NCBI GenBank assembly: GCA_030587525.1 | Contig: JAUQYW010000386.1 | Coordinates: 1-5,338, forward strand | DNA from: Candidatus Sigynarchaeota archaeon | GTDB taxonomy: Archaea; Asgardarchaeota; Lokiarchaeia; Sigynarchaeales; Sigynarchaeaceae | Reading direction: 5' to 3' | Length of the DNA stretch: 5,338 nucleotides | In this document: piece by piece, positions 1 to 3,991 of the stretch | Numbering within the stretch: position 1 is the first letter of the stretch | Layout: every line of letters begins with the position of its first letter | Position numbers and translations under genes: made by a program | Notes under the pieces: model-generated | What the model was told of the DNA's origin: nothing | What the model saw: the letters and a program-made list of their open reading frames with translations, nothing else | The model's database searches: none

Positions 1-2
1 TA

Positions 3-1043
3 ATCTTGTTGGTAGAAACCAGTTCACTTGAGGTAGCTATCGAGTTCACGTTTTTGATCGGCGAGGGCACAACCACATACGACCACTTCTATTATCGCTA
101 TGCTGAATTCGTGATATACGTCTTTGTCATCGGTCTGTTCAACCTGGAGCTGTTCCGGAACTATCACCCCCGCAAAACGTGTGAACGCCTCGCGACCAAG
201 ATGACAGGCCACTCGATCGTGTTCGGGTACAACTCGTACGGTGCGCGGGTCAGGAGTTATCTTGAAAAAAACAACCTTCCTTGCGTTGTCGTCGCGAGGA
301 ATGAGGCCGATGTGGAGGATCTCATCGGAAAAGAGGAGCCTGTTATGATTTGCGACGTTATCGATCAAGATTTTATGAAACATGTAAATATGGCAAAAGC
401 CAAGTTTGTGTTCTTGTGCGATAGCAACAATTTCATCAATTTGAACTTTCTTATCGAAACCCGAAAGGTGAACGCGTCATGCAAGATCGTTGCCCGTGTT
501 CTCGATGACCATCTCATCTCGATTTATGAGAGTTACAAGTGTTTCCCCGTTTCAACGTCAATGCTGGCTTCAACGAACGTGTTTGCCGATTACATCACGC
601 CCAGTATTCATAACTTGTATTTTATCGGTTTTAATGATTTTACAAAAACATTCATTGACATGGCTATCAAGCGAGGCATCGCTTGCCATTGTATCGAGAA
701 AGATGAGGGCGACGTGAAGGATTTTGCGGATTATTACACGTTGAAGAATGATGCGGAGAGGAAGCTGCTCGTCTTGATCCAAGATGATTACAGCAACCGG
801 GACGTGCTAAAGAGTTCCGGCATTTTTTCCGCGGACGTGATCATCATCACGGAAGATATCGAGGATGACCTGATTCATGTTGTTAAATTGCTCAAGGATG
901 TAAATCCGGCGGCGAGGATTATCGTACGATGCTTTAACGACGACATTGCTAAAATATTCGAGAAGCTCGGTTGCATCACGATCTCGACGTCGACCTACGA
1001 GCTGGAAGACGAGATTAAGCCGTTGCTCGGGTTAAAGAAATGA
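3..1043 (+). CDS. RCK/TrkA-N-type cation channel subunit, 5' end outside window
   Basis: The reading frame is open to the left edge, so the true start is probably upstream; the TTG at 6 has no convincing ribosome binding site. Residue numbers count from that TTG. Residues 8-25 read like a pore helix and filter (T-F-L-I-G-E-G, 15-21) and 33-50 like an inner transmembrane helix with a possible hinge glycine at 43. Two Rossmann-like RCK units follow. The first, about 69-196, has a V-F-G-Y-N-S-Y-G nucleotide-loop motif at 72-79; the second, about 202-340, has a degenerate I-G-F-N-D-F loop at 207-212. RCK domains gate K+ channels and transporters in response to nucleotides or ions, with the RCK part in the cytoplasm. 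The layout matches the MthK/BK class, with a filter unlike the K+ signature. It could instead be a regulatory subunit with a single anchor. The RCK assignment is firm, the pore is an inference. A T-rich stretch (1061-1081) after the stop may terminate transcription. Confidence 0.8.
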   Translation: MLLVETSSLEVAIEFTFLIGEGTTTYDHFYYRYAEFVIYVFVIGLFNLELFRNYHPRKTCERLATKMTGHSIVFGYNSYGARVRSYLEKNNLPCVVVARNEADVEDLIGKEEPVMICDVIDQDFMKHVNMAKAKFVFLCDSNNFINLNFLIETRKVNASCKIVARVLDDHLISIYESYKCFPVSTSMLASTNVFADYITPSIHNLYFIGFNDFTKTFIDMAIKRGIACHCIEKDEGDVKDFADYYTLKNDAERKLLVLIQDDYSNRDVLKSSGIFSADVIIITEDIEDDLIHVVKLLKDVNPAARIIVRCFNDDIAKIFEKLGCITISTSTYELEDEIKPLLGLKK

Positions 1044-1102
1044 TATGAAGAATTTTCTGGCTTTTATTATTGTATTCCTTGTATCGAACAAGGATTATAC
1101 CG

Positions 1103-1112
1103 ATTTTATAAA
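1103..1112 (+). promoter_or_regulatory. TATA-like promoter element of the 1134 gene
   Basis: ATTTTATAAA resembles an archaeal TATA box. Its centre lies about 25 bases before the ATG at 1134, so the transcript could begin at or very near the start codon (leaderless). This conflicts with the ribosome binding site at 1122, which would only be used by a transcript starting further upstream, for example by read-through from the channel gene. Confidence 0.5.
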
Positions 1113-1121
1113 CCTCGGCAT

Positions 1122-1126
1122 GGAGA
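1122..1126 (+). promoter_or_regulatory. Shine-Dalgarno site supporting the ATG at 1134
   Basis: GGAGA lies 7 bases before the ATG at 1134. Of the four closely spaced ATGs here (1120, 1127, 1130, 1134) only 1134 is in the long open frame, so this site fixes the start. Confidence 0.55.
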
Positions 1127-1133
1127 ATGATGC

Positions 1134-1988
1134 ATGGCACCTACCAGCACTTCTGTTTTCGTGTGGTATCTCATCATTTTCGGCGCGGTTGTGGGGGTCC
1201 TCATTACTAATTTCGCGGTCATCCCGATGACGAGCGCACCTCAAGGTTTCTTCATCATGCCGGGAAACTTGAAGACGGAATGGGTGCTGGCCATTTTTCT
1301 CATCCCGGCCGTTAACGTCGGTGCCGGGATGCTCGCATCGTTTGCCGGGACAGGGATTTTCGCGTCAATCCTTTTTTCTAGGGGAAAAAAAACCCGTGCA
1401 GTTTACCTTGCTTCGACCGAGCCACTGCCTGTTAAGGCTCTTGCACGACAAATTTTTTCCCGGGCATTAATCCTCGGTCTTTTTTCACTCAACCTCGCTT
1501 ACACTGCCGCGTCCCAGGAATTCATCGTCGATTTCTGGCGCTCGGCGGCGCCTACGAGCATGCATTCCTTGCCGGATCCGGAGGTCATGCTTCAACTGGT
1601 CTGGATCGCTATGATCCCGAGTGCGATCTTCATCGTTCCCATCTGGTGCATTAATGATGCGGGCATCGCCGAGAGCAAGAAGCAAGATGGCCTTGCCCTC
1701 ACGGTCACGCAACTTGCTGGCACGAACTTGTATCGATTCGTGAAGGGCTACATCGGCATCACGTTCGTGTTCAACCTCGGTTACCTCATCGCGTCGTGGG
1801 TCCTACCGTTCATTTGGAGCACCGGATTCAGCTGGTTCTTGATTGTCGTGCAATTCACGAGCCCGTTCCTCGTCATTTGCATGCTCATCCCGCTACCCAT
1901 CATCCTTGCGTTGCTCCGCGGTCGCTTGCGTGGTTTTATCGAACGCATCGCACGACAAAGCGGGTTTAACGAAAAAAAAAATAACTGA
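1134..1988 (+). CDS. Six-TM integral membrane protein of unknown function
   Basis: I do not recognise this family. The 284-residue product is strongly hydrophobic with about six membrane helices (roughly 8-28, 50-70, 107-124, 151-170, 204-225, 233-257) and a basic C-terminal tail (R/K-rich, 262-283) that should face the cytoplasm. There is no cleavable signal peptide. Between helices 1 and 2 lies S-A-P-Q-G-F-F-I-M-P-G (34-44), which is nearly unchanged in the decayed paralogue just downstream, so it is probably functionally important. A second polar stretch (171-190) with N174, D175, E180, K182, K183 and D185 lies between helices 4 and 5. The gene begins 90 bases after the channel gene and has its own TATA-like element. 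It ends in an A-rich run just before TGA, so frame there depends on an exact A count. No catalytic motif is visible; a transporter or membrane scaffold are only possibilities. Confidence 0.8.
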   Translation: MAPTSTSVFVWYLIIFGAVVGVLITNFAVIPMTSAPQGFFIMPGNLKTEWVLAIFLIPAVNVGAGMLASFAGTGIFASILFSRGKKTRAVYLASTEPLPVKALARQIFSRALILGLFSLNLAYTAASQEFIVDFWRSAAPTSMHSLPDPEVMLQLVWIAMIPSAIFIVPIWCINDAGIAESKKQDGLALTVTQLAGTNLYRFVKGYIGITFVFNLGYLIASWVLPFIWSTGFSWFLIVVQFTSPFLVICMLIPLPIILALLRGRLRGFIERIARQSGFNEKKNN

Positions 1989-1991
1989 GCT

Positions 1992-2219
1992 TATTTTCTA
2001 ATTATTTTCGGCGCGGTTATGGACATTCTCGTCATCAATTCCGCGATCATTGCAATGTCTAGCGCGCCGCAAGGCATCTTCATTATGCCGGGACAAACAC
2101 GACGTCGCTGGATCCTCTATGAGTGGATGGGAAAATATGATCAATCCACCCGAATTCATTCGCGGGTAGTTCACTCTGCAAAGGGAAAATATATCGAGAT
2201 GAGGTTGGAAGCGGCTTGA
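1992..2219 (+). pseudogene. Decayed N-terminal fragment of a paralogue of the 1134 gene
   Basis: Directly after the TGA of the upstream gene, and in the same frame, the translation again matches residues 13-52 of that protein. By eye 24 of 40 residues are identical without gaps (1998-2117 against 1170-1289), including L-I-I-F-G-A-V, S-A-P-Q-G and F-I-M-P-G. Many of the base differences fall at third codon positions (for example GCA/GCG, CCT/CCG, GGT/GGC), so the copies diverged while both coded for protein. The similarity stops near 2117. The rest of the frame (to TGA at 2217) is unrelated, and its last part overlaps the 3' end of the convergent gene. No ATG precedes the matching part, which begins inside helix 1; the ATG at 2019 lacks a ribosome binding site. 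A short expressed protein of 66 residues is possible but unlikely. Confidence 0.8.
2148..2167 (-). terminator. Possible hairpin terminator of the 7TM-longin gene
   Basis: An imperfect inverted repeat (ACCCGAAT / ATTCGCGGGT, one bulged C) begins 4 bases past the stop codon of the minus-strand gene. On the minus strand it is followed by a TATTTT tract (complement of about 2134-2139). Position and shape suit transcript end formation; the evidence is modest. Confidence 0.35.
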
Positions 2220-3232
2220 AACGGGGTGATGTTCGTTGTATTGGCAAAAAATCGCCCATATTCACGAGCGAATTGTTCCCCAAAACGAGATAGCGAGATG
2301 CGCAATGTGCGAGTTGAATTTGTAGCCACTAGAATGCAAGCGATGCTCGTTCCCTCAATCGTATGCAAGAGCATGATACCCTCGTCCATGCGAATCTCTC
2401 GCACGTGCCCGCGTCCTACGGATTCATTGACGATTAGACTGATGCCTTGTAAAGCCCCAGAGAACAAATCCTCATCAGCCATCCGGTTCCCAGCACGCCA
2501 TGTGTGCGAAAATATACGGTTACCGCTATTAGCATTAATTACAGTCAAGCGGAGCACCCGGGCTGGCAAAACATATGCCAGGTTTGCGTTTTTTGCGAAC
2601 GCCATTGCCACTAATAAGGTCCCTACTCCGCCAAAGAGAAATGATCCCCCGGGAATCGCATCAAGTGCAAGAAAAATCATGGCAGGAATCCCAACTGCAA
2701 CGAGCGCCGCCCCCAATAGCAGTAAACGTGATGCGGACTTCATGCTCCTTGGAGCGTGCTTGTTTATCTTCGCTGCATAATATAACCACAAAAAAAAGAT
2801 GCCGAATTGTGCAATGCCAGATAGACTTTGCACGGTTTCCGCATAGGCGATACTTATCTCCCTATTTGGCAAGATCACTTGCTGAACCATGTTCGGATCG
2901 GACGTCCAGATGATGCACATCCCCACCACGACGCACCATAGGCCAATCTTCACGGGATCGATCGATTCCCGAGAGATAGCATCGACTAGCAGGATGATAA
3001 AGAAGCCAAAAATTATGAAGATCCACGTGGTGACCGCGTACAACTCCAGTGTCAACAACAAGACGGCTAGAACCCCAAAAAAAACGTATGATGTGGTGAT
3101 GATCCAGCCGAGCATTAATAACAACGCATATGCTTCTCGATGTCGCTTGAAATTCTTAGCAGCAATCACGCATCCCATGATGTACGGAACAAGCGAAATC
3201 AAGCCGAGTATCACTTCAACCGTCCAATTCAT
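2171..3232 (-). CDS. 7-TM membrane protein with C-terminal longin/roadblock-like domain
   Basis: The 353-residue product has about seven membrane helices in its first 215 residues (roughly 4-24, 35-58, 66-84, 96-110, 138-155, 168-190, 197-214), a sensor- or receptor-like layout. A soluble domain follows (226-330) with strand V-L-R-L-T-V-I-N-A, strand S-G-N-R-I-F-S-H-T-W, helix D-E-D-L-F-S-G-A-L-Q-G-I-S (253-265), two strands (276-303) and a closing helix (309-329). This beta-beta-alpha-beta-beta-beta-alpha order, and the 'SG..lfS ... d..LfSGaL.gIs..v.E' pattern, are typical of longin/roadblock folds. Such folds act as platforms for small GTPases and are abundant in Asgard archaea; coupling of a membrane input to a GTPase is inferred. 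No kinase, HAMP or cyclase domain is present. The ATG at 3232 is chosen for the GGAGGT upstream. The gene converges on the paralogue remnant and has its own promoter. Confidence 0.85.
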   Translation of the reverse strand: MNWTVEVILGLISLVPYIMGCVIAAKNFKRHREAYALLLMLGWIITTSYVFFGVLAVLLLTLELYAVTTWIFIIFGFFIILLVDAISRESIDPVKIGLWCVVVGMCIIWTSDPNMVQQVILPNREISIAYAETVQSLSGIAQFGIFFLWLYYAAKINKHAPRSMKSASRLLLLGAALVAVGIPAMIFLALDAIPGGSFLFGGVGTLLVAMAFAKNANLAYVLPARVLRLTVINANSGNRIFSHTWRAGNRMADEDLFSGALQGISLIVNESVGRGHVREIRMDEGIMLLHTIEGTSIACILVATNSTRTLRISLSRFGEQFAREYGRFFANTTNITPFQAASNLISIYFPFAE

Positions 3233-3244
3233 AACAATTCGCGG

Positions 3245-3250
3245 ACCTCC
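3245..3250 (-). promoter_or_regulatory. Shine-Dalgarno site of the 7TM-longin gene
   Basis: On the minus strand this reads GGAGGT, a strong anti-SD complement, 12 bases before the ATG at 3232. The spacing is longer than usual. It lies inside a tiny upstream frame (ATG at 3255, eight codons) whose stop overlaps the main ATG. Confidence 0.5.
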
Positions 3251-3276
3251 AGCATGAGATGCGACGGGATGAATGT

Positions 3277-3288
3277 AAGAGCGCTCTT
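3277..3288. promoter_or_regulatory. 12-bp perfect palindrome at the predicted start of the 7TM-longin transcript
   Basis: AAGAGCGCTCTT is its own reverse complement. It sits where the minus-strand transcript should start, about 28 bases past the TATA centre, a usual place for an archaeal repressor operator. One such 12-mer is expected by chance in a window this size, so position rather than rarity is the argument. Confidence 0.35.
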
Positions 3289-3305
3289 TAATAATATTGT
3301 TCGTG

Positions 3306-3317
3306 CATATAAATTTA
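3306..3317 (-). promoter_or_regulatory. TATA box of the 7TM-longin gene
   Basis: On the minus strand this reads AAATTTATATGC, a close match to the archaeal TATA consensus. The predicted transcript start is near 3285, giving a leader of about 50 bases that holds the GGAGGT site. Confidence 0.6.
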
Positions 3318-3378
3318 CGGGTGATCTCAGCGACAACATCGCACTTGGAGACACTTACGTGAAAAATATAAGCAAGGA

Positions 3379-3404
3379 AGCCTTCTCTGGAGAAAAAGAA
3401 GGCT
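3379..3404. repeat. 8-bp inverted repeat between tRNA-Met and the 7TM-longin promoter
   Basis: AGCCTTCT and AGAAGGCT form a perfect 8-bp stem around a 10-base loop. A second overlapping dyad, TTCTC-TG-GAGAA (3383-3394), could form instead. On the minus strand the stem lies 45-70 bases past the tRNA-Met 3' end and about 60 bases upstream of the TATA box of the next gene, so it may end the tRNA transcript or bind a regulator. Confidence 0.4.
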
Positions 3405-3435
3405 ATTCTCTTGTCTCAATTGAAACCTCTGTCAC

Positions 3436-3448
3436 AAATAAAGAAAAA
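3436..3448 (-). terminator. T-rich terminator after tRNA-Met
   Basis: Immediately after the encoded CCA the minus strand reads TTTTTCTTTATTT. Oligo-T tracts are the usual archaeal termination signal after tRNA genes. Confidence 0.5.
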
Positions 3449-3564
3449 TGGTGCCTCCTCAGGGATTCGAGCCCTGGGTCTCAGGATGTCCCATTTTTCG
3501 GTGTTGACCCTATGTGTTTGAGTGATTATGAGTCCTGCGCATTAACCAACTGTGCTAAGGAGGC
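3449..3564 (-). tRNA. tRNA-Met(CAT), elongator type, with 39-nt intron
   Basis: The cloverleaf folds on the minus strand: acceptor stem GCCTCCT/AGGAGGC, D arm with GG at 18-19, anticodon stem CAGGA/TCCTG, loop C-T-CAT-A-A, T stem CAGGG/CCCTG, discriminator A73 and encoded CCA (3449-3451). The mature part is 74 nt before CCA. The anticodon stem lacks the three G:C pairs of initiators, and the acceptor stem is unlike the archaeal tRNA-Ile2 as I know it, so elongator Met is the best call; archaeal elongator tRNA-Met often carries an intron here. The T loop is C-T-C-G-A-A-T, with C instead of T at 54, and the D stem has a C13-A22 mismatch. It lies 43 bases downstream of tRNA-Thr and may share its transcript. 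Confidence 0.93.
3488..3526 (-). other. tRNA-Met intron at position 37/38 with bulge-helix splice motif
   Basis: The 39-base intron follows A37. Exon bases C32-T33-C34-A35 pair with intron bases T-G-G-G near its 3' end (one G-U pair), giving the 4-bp central helix. The bulges are U36-A37-A(i1) and A-C-A38, with each cut after the second bulge base, as the archaeal splicing endonuclease requires. The outer helix is weak (one clear pair), so this is a relaxed bulge-helix-loop form. Confidence 0.85.
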
Positions 3565-3589
3565 ATCATTGCAATTCTATGGAGATTTT

Positions 3590-3610
3590 CCATTTTTTAA
3601 TGAAAAATGG
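3590..3610 (-). repeat. 8-bp hairpin overlapping the tRNA-Thr CCA end
   Basis: CCATTTTT and AAAAATGG form a perfect 8-bp stem with a 5-base loop. One arm contains the encoded CCA of tRNA-Thr and its T-rich trailer. It may end transcription between the two tRNAs, or pair with the 3' end before maturation. A TTAAAAAATGG stretch in it could also act as a weak TATA element for tRNA-Met. Confidence 0.4.
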
Positions 3611-3684
3611 AGCCACCAGCGGGCTTTGATCCCGCGACCTTTTGCTTACCAAGCAAACGCTATACCGAGCTAAGCCATGGTGGC
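3608..3684 (-). tRNA. tRNA-Thr(GGT)
   Basis: The cloverleaf folds on the minus strand: acceptor stem GCCACCA/TGGTGGC, D arm with GG at 18-19, anticodon stem TTTGC/GCAAA with loop T-T-GGT-A-A, variable loop AGGTC, T stem GCGGG/CCCGC, discriminator T73 and encoded CCA (3608-3610). U73 together with the GGT anticodon fits archaeal threonine tRNAs. There is no intron; length is 74 nt before CCA. The T loop is A-T-C-A-A-A-G, with A54 and G60 in place of the usual T54 and T60, and the D stem has a T13-T22 mismatch. It is the first gene of the two-tRNA cluster. Confidence 0.94.
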
Positions 3685-3703
3685 ATTCTTTCGTGTTTTT
3701 CGT

Positions 3704-3711
3704 GTGTATTT
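3704..3711 (-). promoter_or_regulatory. Weak TATA-like element of the tRNA-Thr gene
   Basis: On the minus strand this reads AAATACAC, centred about 25 bases before the tRNA 5' end. The match is poor but the distance is right for a short tRNA leader. Confidence 0.35.
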
Positions 3712-3748
3712 GGATCGAGTCGAACTGGTACCACGACAATTAAAAGAA

Positions 3749-3760
3749 AAGCCATGGTGG
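3749..3760 (-). repeat. 12-nt copy of the tRNA-Thr 5' end
   Basis: AAGCCATGGTGG occurs here and at 3672-3683, where it encodes tRNA-Thr positions 2-13. The two copies are 77 bases apart, equal to the tRNA length including CCA, yet the sequence between them is not tRNA-like when aligned at that offset. Confidence 0.5.
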
Positions 3761-3855
3761 GTTTAAAATCTTGCGTGTAAACTGTTTCCCATGGATTTTT
3801 TCCCTTAGCCAATCCGTCACGTGCGAATCTCACCACGTTTTTGAAATGCATTGCC

Positions 3856-3890
3856 CGTTTTCCACCGCGCGCGCAAGATGACGGAAAACG
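3856..3890. repeat. 8-bp inverted repeat around a CG-alternating loop
   Basis: CGTTTTCC and GGAAAACG are perfect reverse complements separated by 19 bases that include an alternating CG run (3865-3873). It lies just upstream of the TATA box at 3910, where an archaeal activator could bind. Confidence 0.45.
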
Positions 3891-3909
3891 TATGTAAATT
3901 CACCAGCAA

Positions 3910-3920
3910 TTTTTTATAAT
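3910..3920 (+). promoter_or_regulatory. TATA box of the surface-protein gene
   Basis: TTTTTTATAAT predicts a transcript start near 3940, leaving a leader of about 50 bases with a hairpin and a GTGAT ribosome binding site. Confidence 0.6.
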
Positions 3921-3941
3921 TCGGACATCAGACATATGTGA

Positions 3942-3964
3942 TCCTCCCAGAAGGCTCGGAAGGA
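3942..3964 (+). promoter_or_regulatory. Hairpin at the predicted 5' end of the surface-protein mRNA
   Basis: TCCTCCC (3942-3948) pairs with GGAAGGA (3958-3964) at six of seven positions, with a 9-base loop. If the transcript starts near 3940 the stem caps its 5' end. The 5' arm contains CCTCC, identical to the core of the anti-SD of 16S rRNA. Confidence 0.35.
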
Positions 3965-3981
3965 CTCACGATTTTTCTATA

Positions 3982-3986
3982 GTGAT
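3982..3986 (+). promoter_or_regulatory. Ribosome binding site of the surface-protein gene
   Basis: GTGAT, complementary to the ATCAC end of archaeal 16S rRNA, lies 5 bases before the ATG at 3992 and supports that start. TCAC at 3966-3969 could pair with the GTGA and hide it weakly. Confidence 0.45.
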
Positions 3987-3991
3987 ATTCC

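Larger units (their letters stand above)
3685..3991. other. 307-base intergenic region between divergent tRNA and surface-protein genes
   Basis: No convincing gene lies here; a 63-codon minus-strand frame (3660-3851) runs into the tRNA and has no recognisable features. The region holds the tRNA-Thr promoter, a 12-nt copy of the tRNA-Thr 5' end, an 8-bp inverted repeat around a CG-alternating core, and the TATA box, leader hairpin and ribosome binding site of the surface-protein gene. CCATGG occurs twice here (3753, 3789) and once in the adjacent tRNA (3676). Confidence 0.6.

Noticed and set aside
6..8. TTG at 6 as a true start of the channel gene
   Set aside because: The frame is open upstream, no ribosome binding site can be seen, and RCK channels need a preceding helix.
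1045..1230. 61-codon frame starting just after the channel gene stop
   Set aside because: It overlaps the first third of the membrane-protein gene in another frame, lacks a ribosome binding site, and its translation after residue 15 is unlike a real protein.
2226..2780. 184-codon plus-strand frame
   Set aside because: It is antisense to the 7TM-longin gene, whose strand and frame are supported by a promoter, GGAGGT, helices and a recognisable fold.
3140..3673. 177-codon plus-strand frame (also from ATG 3269)
   Set aside because: It reads through both tRNA genes antisense and overlaps the 7TM-longin promoter; the translation shows no family features.
3672..3760. tRNA-Thr as an integration site with a 12-nt attachment duplicate
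   Set aside because: Integrated elements usually recreate the tRNA 3' half, while the copy is of the 5' end, only 12 bases long and 77 bases away, with no integrase nearby.
3660..3851. 63-codon minus-strand frame
   Set aside because: It runs into the tRNA-Thr gene, has no ribosome binding site and no recognisable content.
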